DNA of 64,000 nt, from positions 4,298,001 through 4,362,000 of the forward strand of contig NZ_CP096670.1 of assembly GCF_023238625.1 (NCBI RefSeq), read 5' to 3'. This DNA is from Agarivorans sp. TSD2052 (GTDB lineage: Bacteria > Pseudomonadota > Gammaproteobacteria > Enterobacterales > Celerinatantimonadaceae). This document shows, piece after piece, positions 36,939 through 47,367 of the stretch (position 1 is the stretch's first letter; each line of letters begins with the position of its first letter). The notes below the pieces were generated by a model, which ran no database searches, was not told the DNA's origin, and worked only from the letters and a program-made list of their open reading frames with translations. The translations under genes were made by a program, and so were the position numbers.

Positions 36939-37796
36939 ATGGCGATGCCCTCACCAGATATTCAGTTGCTCAACCAATTTGTGAAAGCTTACGAGCAACA
37001 ACATCAATATCCAGAAACCAACACGCCCGGGCAACGAGAGCAGCTATTCATCCGCTTAGAAAAAAGTTTGCATTGTCGCCTATTCGAAGCCAACTACACA
37101 CGTTTAAACCCGCAAGGACAGTTGTTATACCGACGGGCTAAGCAGTTACAGTTGCAACTGAACAACCTATTTCAAAGCCAAGACACCGCGACTCGACCTC
37201 AACAAATAATTATTGGTATGGATGAGTTTGTACCGAGTCAAAGCCTGCTGCATTGCTATCCAAGGTTTATCTCTGAGTTGGCATTACAACAGCTCAAACT
37301 AGTGCAGCTCAGCGAACAACAGTTACAAGCTCAATTATGTCAGGGCGAGATAGATATTGCCTTGCGTGTCGCGCAACAACAAAAACCGCCCAAAACTCAC
37401 TCAAGGCGATATTGCAGTTTAAACTTAGCGTTAGCTTGTGCTGCACGCCATAGCCTAAGCAGGCATCAACAACTTAGTGCTGAACAATTACAGCGCCATC
37501 GGCAGCTCTGTCTGAGCCATTTGCCCACAGAGTTGCAACTCAATAGGGTTAATTGCTGGCACTTAGAGCACCGAGAAATTCTGCATGATTTATTAGTGTT
37601 AGGCATGGGCTGGGCGATTGCCCCGCGTCATTGGCTGGAGCCTAGTTTTCGCAACGGGAGTTTAATCGAGCTACATTTAAGCAACTATTTTTCTCCAGCA
37701 AGATTAGAAATAGAAATTTTGTGGCAAAGCGGTCAGCACAACAGCTTAGTAGCTCAGTGCCTGAACTTACTTGGACTAAGTGCCTATGATGGATGA
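36939..37796 (+). CDS. degenerate LysR-like regulator, first of a tandem pair
   Basis: The 285-residue protein is laid out like a LysR regulator: an N-terminal region ending RLFEANYTRLNPQGQLLYRRAKQL, close to the family's wing and linker, then an effector-like domain with CQGEIDIALRVAQQ and LLVLGMGWAIAPRHWLE. The first 50 residues are unusual, however: the sequence between helix 1 and the wing lacks a recognisable AA..L..SQPA recognition helix, so DNA binding is uncertain. It is rich in Gln, Leu and His. Its stop overlaps the next gene, which encodes a similar protein. Confidence 0.6.
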   Translation: MAMPSPDIQLLNQFVKAYEQQHQYPETNTPGQREQLFIRLEKSLHCRLFEANYTRLNPQGQLLYRRAKQLQLQLNNLFQSQDTATRPQQIIIGMDEFVPSQSLLHCYPRFISELALQQLKLVQLSEQQLQAQLCQGEIDIALRVAQQQKPPKTHSRRYCSLNLALACAARHSLSRHQQLSAEQLQRHRQLCLSHLPTELQLNRVNCWHLEHREILHDLLVLGMGWAIAPRHWLEPSFRNGSLIELHLSNYFSPARLEIEILWQSGQHNSLVAQCLNLLGLSAYDG

Positions 37797-38577
37797 TCCT
37801 AAATATTTACCCGCACTCAAGGCTTTTGTTTGTGTTGCCAGGCATGGTGATTTAGCCCATTGCTCTACGCAGCTAAAACTTAGCCCCGATGAAATACTCG
37901 AGCAATTGGACCAGTTACAACTAACGCTTGCTTGTTCGCTCTTTACCCAACAATCTCCACCGTTTCATTTAAGCCAAGCGGGTTTAGCCATGGTGGAACA
38001 AGCCGAATTGATCGTTCACCGCTACCAGGAGTTGCAACGCCACTGTCAGCATCTACAACAAGGCCAAAGTTTACAACTCAGTATCAGCTATCAAAGCTGG
38101 TTCCCCAGCCCATGGCTAACGTTGCTCGCTAGCCAGCTTCATCGATACGACCATTTATTAGAGCTCAATTTTACCGCTGGCCAGCAACAAATGATGCACT
38201 TTAGTTTCTCTGCGAATAATCAGCGTCCAGAAATCGAAGTATTAGATTGGCAGGCAGCAAAACTGGTGAAGGTGGCTCACCCCAAACTGGTCAATCATAG
38301 CCAGCTATTTGATAGTCACCTAAAACTGTTTGATATTCGTGAGCCACAACACAACAACCTATTTAGCGGTGAAACGCTATTACTCGATGCGCTTAGTGAA
38401 GGCCTAGGTTGGGCAATACTTCCGCAAATAAGTGTAGAATCACGCTTGGCTGAGGGAACCCTTAAGGCTTGGCTTGAACCGCAAGGTGAGCTTGCCACCT
38501 ACTTGCACTTATCCAAGCATTGCCCCGAAGACCTCTGCGCTTGGATAAAGCAACAACAAGCCGAGTATCTAAGCTAG
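37786..38577 (+). CDS. degenerate LysR-like regulator, second of a tandem pair
   Basis: The 263-residue protein again has a LysR outline: ALKAFVCVARHGDLAHCSTQLKLSPDEILEQLDQL at the N-terminus (helix-turn-helix region) and LLLDALSEGLGWAILPQISVESRL in the effector domain. It is shorter than typical LysR proteins (about 300 residues), and the effector domain lacks some strands. The ATG at 37786 or 37789 lies within the last codons of the previous gene (about 11 bases overlap), so the two are translationally coupled and may work as a hetero-oligomer. No target is evident. Confidence 0.6.
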   Translation: MMDDPKYLPALKAFVCVARHGDLAHCSTQLKLSPDEILEQLDQLQLTLACSLFTQQSPPFHLSQAGLAMVEQAELIVHRYQELQRHCQHLQQGQSLQLSISYQSWFPSPWLTLLASQLHRYDHLLELNFTAGQQQMMHFSFSANNQRPEIEVLDWQAAKLVKVAHPKLVNHSQLFDSHLKLFDIREPQHNNLFSGETLLLDALSEGLGWAILPQISVESRLAEGTLKAWLEPQGELATYLHLSKHCPEDLCAWIKQQQAEYLS

Positions 38578-38658
38578 TTAGGCATTTGCAACACTAGTGG
38601 TTTAGCTGACAGCAAGGTTATAATGAGTGTCAGATAATTGCAGACCAAGCACAGTACT

Positions 38659-39276
38659 ATGAGTAGACCCCGTTGCCAGCGCTGCTTACGCCCCGTGAGC
38701 CACTGCCTATGCCCACATATCCCAAACTGTGAACACCGCCATTCGGTACTTATTCTGCAACACCCCAGTGAACAAAAAAATGCTAAAGGCACCGCTTATC
38801 TAGCGAGTTTAGCGCTCAACAAAGCACAGTTAGTGATTGGTGAAACGCCCGCTGACTTCAATGAGATCTGCCAAGCGGTAACAGCAAACCCACAGCAGTA
38901 CTGGCTAATTTTTCCAAGCGAAACCAGCCAAGCCATAGAACAACAGAGGCCCTTAACCGAGGCAAATAATCGTCCCGCATGCCCGCTCCCCATTACATTG
39001 ATTTTCTTGGATGGCACCTGGCGTAAAGCGCTAAAGCTTTGGCACCTAAACCCTTGGTTAACACAAATAGCCCAATTTCACTTTGCCAATGCACCGGCAG
39101 GACAATATCGCATTCGAAAAACCCGTATCGATCAAGGCTTGTCTACCATTGAAGCAATAGCCTACACGTTACAACAAATTGAAGACTTCAACCCCACGCC
39201 ACTGCGGAACGTGCTAGAGACACTGGTTGAGCAACAAATAGCGGCAATGCCCAAGCAAATAAAAAACCGTTATTAA
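38659..39276 (+). CDS. tapT: DTW-domain tRNA-uridine aminocarboxypropyltransferase (TapT-like)
   Basis: The 205-residue protein has the four-Cys N-terminal zinc cluster CQRCLRPVSHCLCPHI and the DTW signature in FLDGTWRKALKLW (about 117-129). TapT (YfiP) uses S-adenosylmethionine to add the 3-amino-3-carboxypropyl group to uridine in tRNA (acp3U47). Segments QHPSEQKNAKGT and RIRKTRIDQGLSTIEAIAY also match. The start is ATG 38659; an in-frame TTG seven codons upstream lacks support. Confidence 0.88.
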   Translation: MSRPRCQRCLRPVSHCLCPHIPNCEHRHSVLILQHPSEQKNAKGTAYLASLALNKAQLVIGETPADFNEICQAVTANPQQYWLIFPSETSQAIEQQRPLTEANNRPACPLPITLIFLDGTWRKALKLWHLNPWLTQIAQFHFANAPAGQYRIRKTRIDQGLSTIEAIAYTLQQIEDFNPTPLRNVLETLVEQQIAAMPKQIKNRY

Positions 39277-39395
39277 ACCTTGGCTATTCTCTGCCTCTTT
39301 TTAACTAAGCCAAATTAGCCTGCAAACTGGTTAAATGTACAAACAGCGTCTACTGTTGAAGCTATATGTTGGCCGTAAAGTAGGAGCGCTTTAGC

Positions 39396-39566
39396 ATGTC
39401 TCAACACAACACCGTGCCAGAGCAACAAAGCAAATCGAGCGAGTGGAAGACCTTTCTCTTCATTACCATCATTCTGTTCCCCGTTTTGGCGGTGATACTG
39501 GTAGGTGGTTATGGTTTTACGGTATGGATGCTGCAACTGTTAATGGGCCCCCCGGGACACGGATAA
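39396..39566 (+). CDS. torE: TorE/NapE-family small membrane protein
   Basis: This 56-residue protein has a polar N-terminus and one membrane helix, with the sequence TFLFITIILFPVLAVILVGG then YGFTVWMLQLLMGPPGHG, close to NapE of the periplasmic nitrate reductase and TorE of Shewanella. Its exact role is unknown; it probably sits with the cytochrome in the inner membrane. GGAG lies upstream of the ATG. It leads the torECAD operon, 72 bases before torC. Confidence 0.85.
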   Translation: MSQHNTVPEQQSKSSEWKTFLFITIILFPVLAVILVGGYGFTVWMLQLLMGPPGHG

Positions 39567-39638
39567 CCTACCTTTATCTGTTCGCTTTATTTAGCGTTTT
39601 AGCAACCTTAATAACCCACAGCGATGTGAGATAACACA

Positions 39639-40820
39639 ATGAAAAAACTGCTGAAAACATTCTGGTCCGTGATAAGTAAACCCAGCGTACACTTAAGCTT
39701 TGGTTTGTTAACTATTGGCGGTTTTATTGCCGGTATCATCTTCTGGGGTGGTTTTAATACCGCACTAGAAGTGACTAATACTGAAAAGTTTTGCATCGGC
39801 TGTCATGAAATGGCTGACAACGTGTATGTAGAATTACAAGACACGGTGCATTGGAAAAATACCTCTGGCGTACGCGCTACTTGCCCAGATTGTCACGTAC
39901 CGCACAATTGGACAGACAAAATTGCGCGAAAGATGCAGGCGTCTAAAGAAGTTTTCGGTACCGTGTTTGGAACCATTAATACTCGCGAGAAATTTCTAGC
40001 AAAACGGGGGGAGCTTGCTCAACACGAATGGGATCGTTTTACCGCTAATAATTCTCTCGAGTGTAAAAACTGTCACAACTACAACAGCATGGACTTCGAT
40101 TCGATGTCAGAGCGTGCTCAAACGCAAATGAAAATGGCTGCAGAGCGTGACCAAAGCTGTATTGACTGCCATAAAGGTATTGCCCACCAACTACCAGAAA
40201 ATATGAATTCTGGCGAAGGCACCTTAGCCAAACTCGAAGAAATGGCAACTTCAGGCTACCAAGAAGGTCAGGCCTACTTTAGCGTGCGGCAATTGCCCTT
40301 ATTCACAAATCCAGATCTCAGTGAAGAAGCCGGCCAACTGAACGCCGCCACTGAAGTGAAAATTATCGAAGTAAAAGGCGATGCGATTAAAGTTGAAATT
40401 GACGGCTGGCGCAAAACTAAAGGGTTTGGCCGGGTTCTATTTGAAGACTTTGCGATGAACATCAACGATGGCTACTTAACCAAAGAAGTCGCGCAAAACG
40501 ACAGCATGTTAACCAAAGGTGAAACCAAAGAAGACGATCTCACTGGCCTACCTTGGCAGAAAGTGTCAATTGAACTGTGGATGCGCAATGGCTCGCTGAC
40601 CGATTCGCGAGACACCTTATGGCAGTTTGCTAAATCCACTTACGATACCAGCTGTAGTGTTTGTCATACTCAGCCTGCAGAAAACCACTTCGACACCAAT
40701 ACCTGGCCAGGTATGTTCAACGGTATGTTGTCGTTTGTAAATTTAGACGGTGATACTCAGGCGCTAGTATTAAAATACTTGCAAAAACACTCTTCAGACT
40801 TTTCTGACGCTGGCCACTAA
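39639..40820 (+). CDS. torC: pentahaem c-type cytochrome TorC
   Basis: The 393-residue protein has an N-terminal anchor helix (about 17-42) and five CXXCH haem sites: CIGCH, CPDCH, CKNCH and CIDCH in the NapC/NirT-like domain, and CSVCH in the C-terminal domain (about 345). It takes electrons from the menaquinol pool and passes them to TorA in the periplasm. Haem number and length match TorC. It lies 15 bases before torA. Confidence 0.96.
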   Translation: MKKLLKTFWSVISKPSVHLSFGLLTIGGFIAGIIFWGGFNTALEVTNTEKFCIGCHEMADNVYVELQDTVHWKNTSGVRATCPDCHVPHNWTDKIARKMQASKEVFGTVFGTINTREKFLAKRGELAQHEWDRFTANNSLECKNCHNYNSMDFDSMSERAQTQMKMAAERDQSCIDCHKGIAHQLPENMNSGEGTLAKLEEMATSGYQEGQAYFSVRQLPLFTNPDLSEEAGQLNAATEVKIIEVKGDAIKVEIDGWRKTKGFGRVLFEDFAMNINDGYLTKEVAQNDSMLTKGETKEDDLTGLPWQKVSIELWMRNGSLTDSRDTLWQFAKSTYDTSCSVCHTQPAENHFDTNTWPGMFNGMLSFVNLDGDTQALVLKYLQKHSSDFSDAGH

Positions 40821-40835
40821 TTCAAGGAGATTAAC

Positions 40836-43304
40836 ATGGCAATTACTCGTCGCGGTTTTCTCAAAGGCATTTTAGCCACCAGCGCTAGTACTTTGATAGG
40901 TCCCAGTTTATTGGCGGTATCAAATGATGCGGCTGCCGCCGAAACAGCAGGTATGTGGAAGGTATCGGGTTCTCACTGGGGAGCGTTTAGAGCACGTGTT
41001 TATGGCGGTAAGGTGCAAGAGGTCAAAGCCTTTGAAGCTGATAAGTATCCCACCGATATGCTGAAAGGCATTAGGGGTATTATCTATAGTCCTTCGCGCA
41101 TTCGTTACCCGATGGTGCGTTACGATTGGTACTTAAATCGCCATAAAAGCGATACCAGTCAACGGGGCGACAATCGCTTCATTCGGGTCACTTGGGACGA
41201 AGCGCTAGACTTGTTCTATCAAGAATTAGAGCGGGTGCAAAAAGACTATGGCCCTTGGGCTTTGCATGCAGGTCAAACCGGCTGGCGACAAACCGGTCAA
41301 GTACATTCATGTGGAAATCACATGGAACGCGCAGTTGCCATGCATGGTTTTTCGGTTAAAAAAGTAGGGGATTACTCAACGGGTGCAGGGCAAACTATTA
41401 TGCCTTATGTGCTAGGTACTACCGAGGTGTATGCACAAGGAACCTCTTGGCCGCTTATTTTAGAGAACAGTAAAACCATTGTATTGTGGGCGAATGACCT
41501 AGTGAAAAACCTACAAGTGGGTTGGGCCTGTGAAACCCATGAGTCATTTGAATACCTAGAACAACTAAAAGATAAGGTGGCCAACAAACAAATTAGAGTG
41601 ATTAGTGTCGACCCTGTACGCACTAAAACACAGGACTACTTAGGCTGCGAACAACGTTATGTGAATCCGCAGGCCGATGTCCCCTTTATGCTGGGAATAG
41701 CCCATACGCTTTATCAAGAAGAGCTTTACGACAAGGAGTTTATCAATACCTACGCACTTGGTTTTGAAGACTTTATTCCTTACGTCACCGGACAAAGTAA
41801 AGATAAGATCGAGAAAACCCCAGAATGGGCCGAAGCTATTTGTGGCGTACCAGCCGAAGACATTCGCCAGTTTGCTCGCTTGTTGGCCAGCGATAGAACC
41901 CAAATCATGTTTGGCTGGTGTATCCAGCGCCAACAGCATGGTGAACAACCTTACTGGATGGGCGCGGTTATAGCGGCGATGTTAGGCCAGATAGGCTTGC
42001 CCGGTGGCGGGGTGTCTTATGGTCACCATTACAGTTCTATTGGAGTACCATCTACTGGCGCCGCAGGGCCGGGAGCTTACCCACGCAACCCCGACAAACC
42101 GGATGAGCGTATCCACAAAAACCAAGACTTTAATGGCTACAGCAGCACCATCCCGGTTGCCCGTTGGGTAGATGCGATTTTAGAACCCGGCAAAGTGATT
42201 AATGCCAACGGGGCTAAAATCACCCTTCCAGATTTGAAAATGATGGTGTTTTCAGGGTGTAACCCTTGGCATCACCACCAAGATCGCAACCGTATGAAAA
42301 AAGCCTTCCAGAAATTAGAAACCGTTGTAAGCGTCGACTTCACATGGACCGCGACTTGCCGCTTCTCAGATATTGTTCTGCCCGCCTGTACTCAGTGGGA
42401 ACGTAACGATATTGATTTATATGGCTCGTATAGCAACCGCGGTATTATTGCCATGCACAAGTTAGTCGATCCACTGTATCAGTCTAAAACTGACTTTGAG
42501 ATTTTCACCCTACTCAGCCAACGCTTTGGCAAAGCTAAAGAATATACTCAAGGCAAGACCGAAATGGAGTGGGTAAAACAACTCTACGATGAATGTGCCG
42601 CCGCCAATAAAGGTAAGTTTGAAATGCCAGACTTTATTACCTTTTGGAAAGAGGGCTGGGTAGATTTTGGTAAGGGCCCAAACTGGACTCGCCAAGCGGA
42701 TTTTCGGGCTGATCCTGAAATTAATGCTTTGGGTACTCCCTCTGGCTTTATTGAAATATTTAGTCGTAAGATTGATCGCTATGGTTATGACGACTGCCAA
42801 GGACACCCTATGTGGTTTGAAAAAGCCGAGCGCTCACATGGTGGCCCAGGTTCTGAAAAATTTCCTATCTGGCTGCAATCTTGTCACCCCGACCAACGGC
42901 TACACTCTCAAATGTGTGACTCTGAAGAATATCGTGCCAGCTATGCCGTACAAGGCCGTGAGCCGATATACATTAATCCAGAAGATGCCAAGAAACGCGG
43001 TATTAAAGACGGCGACTTAGTGAAAGTATTCAATCAGCGAGGTCAGTTACTGGCAGGAGCCGTAGTCTCAGAAAAATTCGCTAAAGGGGTAGCGCGCATT
43101 CACGAAGGGGCTTGGTATGGGCCTGAAGATGAAAAAATAGGCGCGTTAGATACCTATGGCGACCCAAATACCCTGACCATGGATATTGGTAGCTCTCAGC
43201 TAGCCCAAGCCACCAGCGCCAATACTTGTTTAGTTGAATTTGAAAAATTTGTCGGTAAGGCCCCCGCGGTATCGTCATTTGGTGGCCCTAAGGAGATGGC
43301 ATAA
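40836..43304 (+). CDS. torA: periplasmic trimethylamine-N-oxide reductase TorA
   Basis: The 822-residue molybdoenzyme reduces TMAO to trimethylamine as an anaerobic electron sink. It has a twin-arginine signal (TRRGFLKG) and belongs to the DMSO reductase family of bis-MGD enzymes without an Fe-S cluster. The molybdenum-ligand Ser lies in [11 protein letters not shown] (about 179). [10 protein letters not shown]-like [14 protein letters not shown] and the C-terminal [24 protein letters not shown] match the family. It should be exported folded, after TorD-assisted cofactor loading. Confidence 0.97.
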   Translation: MAITRRGFLKGILATSASTLIGPSLLAVSNDAAAAETAGMWKVSGSHWGAFRARVYGGKVQEVKAFEADKYPTDMLKGIRGIIYSPSRIRYPMVRYDWYLNRHKSDTSQRGDNRFIRVTWDEALDLFYQELERVQKDYGPWALHAGQTGWRQTGQVHSCGNHMERAVAMHGFSVKKVGDYSTGAGQTIMPYVLGTTEVYAQGTSWPLILENSKTIVLWANDLVKNLQVGWACETHESFEYLEQLKDKVANKQIRVISVDPVRTKTQDYLGCEQRYVNPQADVPFMLGIAHTLYQEELYDKEFINTYALGFEDFIPYVTGQSKDKIEKTPEWAEAICGVPAEDIRQFARLLASDRTQIMFGWCIQRQQHGEQPYWMGAVIAAMLGQIGLPGGGVSYGHHYSSIGVPSTGAAGPGAYPRNPDKPDERIHKNQDFNGYSSTIPVARWVDAILEPGKVINANGAKITLPDLKMMVFSGCNPWHHHQDRNRMKKAFQKLETVVSVDFTWTATCRFSDIVLPACTQWERNDIDLYGSYSNRGIIAMHKLVDPLYQSKTDFEIFTLLSQRFGKAKEYTQGKTEMEWVKQLYDECAAANKGKFEMPDFITFWKEGWVDFGKGPNWTRQADFRADPEINALGTPSGFIEIFSRKIDRYGYDDCQGHPMWFEKAERSHGGPGSEKFPIWLQSCHPDQRLHSQMCDSEEYRASYAVQGREPIYINPEDAKKRGIKDGDLVKVFNQRGQLLAGAVVSEKFAKGVARIHEGAWYGPEDEKIGALDTYGDPNTLTMDIGSSQLAQATSANTCLVEFEKFVGKAPAVSSFGGPKEMA

Positions 43305-43925
43305 ATGTTAGAGCAAGTAAGCTCAAGCGAAGAAAGCGAAGTACGGGCCAGCCTCTATTGGTGGTTCGCGAGTACTTTTACTAAAGAGCTAGATAAGCAA
43401 CAGCTTAATCACTATATCTCTGGAGAAGGAGCCGCCCTGCTTAAAAACCTGGCCGAGGTTCCCGAATTAAGCAGCGCGGTACAACGTATCAATAATGGCT
43501 TAGCCCACAGCCTAGCCATGCGCCACCCAGAGTTGGAATTGGCCGCAGACTTCTGCCAACTGTTTCTCACTGATGCCAACACGGGCGCGCCTCCGTACGC
43601 CTCTATTTACTCAGGGTCTAAAATGATGTTCCAACAGCCTCATGAAGACATGCAGGCACTGCTGAAACAACAGGGCATGCAAGTAGACCCAGCATTTAAT
43701 GAACCTGCAGATCACCTAGCCATTCAGTTAGATTATTTGGGTAATTTGATTATCCGTGATGGTCAAAAAGCCACCAGCGCTCAAGGCCAATTTATCAAGC
43801 AGCAATTGCTCTCTTGGTTACCACAATGGGTAGATTCGCTGCAAAACGCGACTGGCGGGGAGTTCTATAAGGGGTTTGCCGCGCTTTTGTTAGCTTACTT
43901 ATACCTAGATATTCAATTTCTTTAA
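43305..43925 (+). CDS. torD: TorA-specific chaperone TorD
   Basis: The 206-residue helical protein matches the TorD/DmsD family: RASLYWWFASTFTKEL, FCQLFLTDANTGAPPYASIYSG and EPADHLAIQLDYLG. It binds the TorA signal peptide, guards the apoenzyme during molybdenum cofactor insertion, and releases it to the Tat translocase. Its ATG directly follows the torA stop. No TorS, TorR or TorT gene is nearby. Confidence 0.95.
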   Translation: MLEQVSSSEESEVRASLYWWFASTFTKELDKQQLNHYISGEGAALLKNLAEVPELSSAVQRINNGLAHSLAMRHPELELAADFCQLFLTDANTGAPPYASIYSGSKMMFQQPHEDMQALLKQQGMQVDPAFNEPADHLAIQLDYLGNLIIRDGQKATSAQGQFIKQQLLSWLPQWVDSLQNATGGEFYKGFAALLLAYLYLDIQFL

Positions 43926-43990
43926 GCCGCCATAACGCTGTACCTAAGCCTCACCTCTGTTGAGAGGTGATCGCTGCGGCTTATTATTTA
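43924..43990 (+). terminator. hairpin terminator after torD
   Basis: An outer stem AAGCCGC/GCGGCTT (43924-43930, 43976-43982) encloses an inner perfect stem TCACCTCT/AGAGGTGA, followed by TTATTATTTA. It begins within the torD stop codon and probably ends the torECAD transcript. Confidence 0.6.
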
Positions 43991-44086
43991 GCTATTGTGC
44001 AACCACACATCAATAACTTACCCAACAAAACAACATCAGGTTAACATTTAAATAACATTTAACTGGTAATCTTTATTGCGTCATCT

Positions 44087-44206
44087 ATGCTTATATTAAG
44101 TCGGTTGTCGCTTTTAGATGCCCGGGCGGTAGCACCTCGTTTGGTAGGCGTTATGCCCCTCCTATCTATTGGCGGTGCCGGCTCGCCTCTTTCTGATTCC
44201 CTCTAA
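44087..44206 (+). other. GC-rich leader element before maeA: small ORF or structured RNA
   Basis: The 382-base gap 43926-44307 is AT-rich, except for this block. It encodes an unbroken 39-codon frame (ATG 44087, TAA 44204) with a hydrophobic, Leu/Ala/Pro-rich product, but no ribosome site. The same stretch can fold: GCACC pairs with GGTGC, TAGG with CCTA inside it, and GGCG with CGCC outside. It ends about 100 bases before the malic enzyme start. Confidence 0.35.
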
Positions 44207-44307
44207 AATTAAACATTTCTTCAACATCTACACCTTTTAGCCATGACTAGCACGCTAGAATATGGAAAAATGCTGCTTTCCTTAGCTGATTTAAAGATGC
44301 AATTAAC

Positions 44308-45996
44308 ATGGATGATAAAAAACGCCCGCTTTATATCCCTTATGCTGGTCCCGCACTATTAGAGACGCCCCTACTCAATAAGGGCAGCGCTTTTAACCAA
44401 GAAGAACGGATTTTCTTTAATTTAGAAGGCTTATTACCCGAAACCATTGAAAGCATCGATGAGCAAAGTGAACGCGCTTATAAGCAATACCAGAGCTTCA
44501 CTAACGACTTAGACCGCCATATCTATCTGCGCAATATTCAAGATACTAACGAAACGCTGTTTTATCGATTGGTTGAAGACCATATTAGTGAAATGATGCC
44601 GATCATTTACACCCCAACGGTGGGGGCTGCTTGTGAGCAGTTTTCCAATATTTATCGTCGATCACGCGGCTTATTTATCTCCTACCCTAATCGCCACCGG
44701 ATCGACGAATTACTTAATAACGCCACTCGTCACAATGTAAAAATTATCGTGGTGACTGATGGCGAACGCATTTTGGGACTGGGTGACCAGGGTATCGGTG
44801 GAATGGGGATCCCCATTGGCAAATTATCACTGTATACCTCTTGCGGTGGGATTAGCCCTGCTTACACCTTGCCCATTGTGTTAGATGTAGGCACCGATAA
44901 CCAACAACTTCTTAACGACCCCATGTATATGGGTTGGCGACATCAGCGAATCAGCGGTGAGGAATACGACGCATTTGTCGAACAGTTCATGCAAGCAGTA
45001 AAAGTTCGCTGGCCGGAAGCTTTAATCCAATTTGAAGACTTTGCACAAAAAAATGCGATGCCGCTGCTGCAACGCTATAAAGACCAGTTTTGTTGTTTCA
45101 ATGATGATATCCAAGGTACTGCTGCAGTCACTGTAGGCTCTTTATTGGCAGCCTGTAAGGCTGCCAATACTCGTTTAGCCGAACAACGCGTCACTTTTGT
45201 CGGCTCTGGTTCAGCAGGTTGCGGGATCGCCGAGGCCATTATTGCCGCGATGGTTGAAGAAGGAATTACCGAAACTCAAGCTCGAAGCCAAATTTTCATG
45301 GTAGACCGCTGGGGGCTACTACAAAATAACATGCCAAACTTGTTAGGCTTCCAAAAAGCTTTGGCTCAATCAGCTCACTTACAACAGCAATGGTCAGTGG
45401 AAAGCGATAGCCTGTCTTTACTGGATGTCGTTGAACATGCCAAACCAACAGTATTAATTGGTGTATCTGGAGCGGCCGGGGTATTTAGCCAACAAGTCAT
45501 TGAAACCATGCATCAACACTGCGCTAAACCCATCGTTCTGCCGCTGTCTAACCCTACTAGTCGAGTAGAAGCTTTACCTGAAGACATATTGCGTTGGACC
45601 CAAGGGGCAGCCCTAGTGGCAACTGGCAGCCCTTTCCCTCCGGTAAAACTGGGTGAGCAAACCATCGCGATTGCTCAATGTAACAATAGCTATATTTTCC
45701 CAGGTATTGGTTTAGGCGTACTAGCCTGCCAAGCCACCAGAGTCAGTGACGCGATGTTAATCGCCAGCAGCCGCGCGTTAGCTGAGTGCTCTCCACTAGC
45801 AAACGATGGTGAAGGGGCGCTCTTGCCACCGCTAGAGGAAATTCAATTGGTCAGTAAACATATCGCTTATGCGGTAGCTAAAACTGCCATGCAACAAGGC
45901 TTAGCGGTTAACACTTCAGATGAGGTATTAATGCAAGCTATTGAAGCTAGCTTTTGGAAACCTGAATACCGTCACTATAAACGTACGTCTTTTTAA
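44308..45996 (+). CDS. maeA: NAD-dependent malic enzyme (malate dehydrogenase, decarboxylating)
   Basis: The 562-residue enzyme converts malate to pyruvate and CO2 with NAD(+). It has the malic N-domain with [13 protein letters not shown] and the catalytic Lys region [20 protein letters not shown] (about 155-174), metal ligands in FEDF and [10 protein letters not shown] (about 245-275), and the dinucleotide loop [11 protein letters not shown] (about 300-310). The C-terminus reads [12 protein letters not shown]. Length fits SfcA/MaeA rather than the longer MaeB. A strong ribosome site is not seen. Confidence 0.95.
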   Translation: MDDKKRPLYIPYAGPALLETPLLNKGSAFNQEERIFFNLEGLLPETIESIDEQSERAYKQYQSFTNDLDRHIYLRNIQDTNETLFYRLVEDHISEMMPIIYTPTVGAACEQFSNIYRRSRGLFISYPNRHRIDELLNNATRHNVKIIVVTDGERILGLGDQGIGGMGIPIGKLSLYTSCGGISPAYTLPIVLDVGTDNQQLLNDPMYMGWRHQRISGEEYDAFVEQFMQAVKVRWPEALIQFEDFAQKNAMPLLQRYKDQFCCFNDDIQGTAAVTVGSLLAACKAANTRLAEQRVTFVGSGSAGCGIAEAIIAAMVEEGITETQARSQIFMVDRWGLLQNNMPNLLGFQKALAQSAHLQQQWSVESDSLSLLDVVEHAKPTVLIGVSGAAGVFSQQVIETMHQHCAKPIVLPLSNPTSRVEALPEDILRWTQGAALVATGSPFPPVKLGEQTIAIAQCNNSYIFPGIGLGVLACQATRVSDAMLIASSRALAECSPLANDGEGALLPPLEEIQLVSKHIAYAVAKTAMQQGLAVNTSDEVLMQAIEASFWKPEYRHYKRTSF

Positions 45997-46005
45997 GAGA
46001 TGAAC

Positions 46006-46032
46006 AAAAAAGAGGCCTACACGGCCTCTTTT
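46006..46032. terminator. bidirectional terminator between maeA and dctM
   Basis: AAAAAGAGGCC-TACAC-GGCCTCTTTTT is a perfect 11-base stem with A and T tails on both sides, between two convergent genes. It can end both transcripts. Confidence 0.88.
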
Positions 46033-46050
46033 TGTATTCCACATGCCCCT

Positions 46051-47343
46051 TTACATGCCGAAGCCATAAAACTCAGGGAACACCAAAATAGACGCTAAGA
46101 CCATTATTTGCAGGATAATGAACGGTACTACCCCTTTATAAATATCGGTAGTTTTCACCTCTGGCGGGGCAACCCCTTTGAGATAGAATAAACTAAAGCC
46201 AAAGGGCGGGGTAAGGAAGGACGTTTGTAAATTCATGGCGATTAAAATAGCAAACCACGTTAAATCAATCCCCATTAACTCGGCTACCGGGTAAAGCATC
46301 GGTACCACAATAAACGAGATTTCCACAAAATCGATAAAGAAACCCAAGATCAAAATCACGATCATGGTAAGGATTAAAAAGCCCCACTTCTCACCCGGTA
46401 AGCTGGTCATCACTTCTTCAATGACTTCTTCGCCACCCGTGTATGAGAACACCATAGAGAACGCCGTTGCACCAATGAAAATAGCAAAGACCATTGAGGT
46501 GACTTTAACGGTTTCAATCGATGCCTCGTAAACGATCTTCCAAGAGAACTGGCGATAAATAATAGAGAGTAAAATGGCACCAATACCACCAATCGCAGAC
46601 GATTCAGTAGGTGTAGCAATACCGTAAAATATTGAGCCCAGTACCGCAATCATTAAAGCCAGCGGCGGAGCTATCGCCTTAAAAGCATTCCAGCAAGGCT
46701 GAACACCGTGACCTGCAGCTTCATCTTTAGGTAATGCAGGTGCCATTTCAGGTTTAAAAAATGAAACAGCCAATACATACAGAATGAAAGCCCCTACCAG
46801 CATCGCGCCGGGTAGTAAGGCCGCTTTAAATAAATCCCCCACTGGCACACCCATTACATCACCCAAAATAATTAAGATGATGGAGGGTGGAATAATTTGC
46901 CCAAGAGTCCCAGAGGCACAAATAACCCCGGCCGCTAGGCGTTTGTCATACTTGTATTTAAGCATCACCGGCAGTGAAATAACGCCCATGGCTACCACTG
47001 ATGCCCCTACAACGCCAGTGGATGCAGCTAACAAGGCGCCTACTAGAATAGTAGAAACAGCCAAGCCGCCTCGAACACGACCAAACAACTGCCCCATCGC
47101 TTCAAGCAACTGCTCAGCAAGGCGAGTTTTCTGTAATACTATTCCCATGAAGATAAAAAGTGGTACCGCCATCAGTACCGAGTTTTGCATAATGCTCATA
47201 ATTCGATATGGCATAAAAGCAAATAACTCAAAACCCTCGGCAAAGATCCCAAATACCAGTGCGACGCCGCCAAATATAAATGCAACTGGAAAACCAGTAA
47301 GCAGCATTAATAAGGCCACAAAAAACATGACAATCCCGATCAT
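46051..47343 (-). CDS. dctM: TRAP transporter large permease subunit DctM
   Basis: The 430-residue protein has about 12 helices and DctM features: VALLMLLTGFPVAFIFGG at the start, ASTGVVGASVVAMGVISLPVMLKYKYDKRLAAGVICASGTLGQIIPPSI in fragments, and FLTPPFGFSLFYLKG near the C-terminus. It carries the substrate with a sodium gradient. It is the third gene of dctPQM. AAGGA precedes the ATG, 24 bases after dctQ. The substrate class cannot be set; DctP-type systems often carry C4-dicarboxylates or 2-oxo acids. Confidence 0.95.
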   Translation of the reverse strand: MIGIVMFFVALLMLLTGFPVAFIFGGVALVFGIFAEGFELFAFMPYRIMSIMQNSVLMAVPLFIFMGIVLQKTRLAEQLLEAMGQLFGRVRGGLAVSTILVGALLAASTGVVGASVVAMGVISLPVMLKYKYDKRLAAGVICASGTLGQIIPPSIILIILGDVMGVPVGDLFKAALLPGAMLVGAFILYVLAVSFFKPEMAPALPKDEAAGHGVQPCWNAFKAIAPPLALMIAVLGSIFYGIATPTESSAIGGIGAILLSIIYRQFSWKIVYEASIETVKVTSMVFAIFIGATAFSMVFSYTGGEEVIEEVMTSLPGEKWGFLILTMIVILILGFFIDFVEISFIVVPMLYPVAELMGIDLTWFAILIAMNLQTSFLTPPFGFSLFYLKGVAPPEVKTTDIYKGVVPFIILQIMVLASILVFPEFYGFGM

Positions 47344-47367
47344 GACAACTTCCTTTTAAACTACGAA

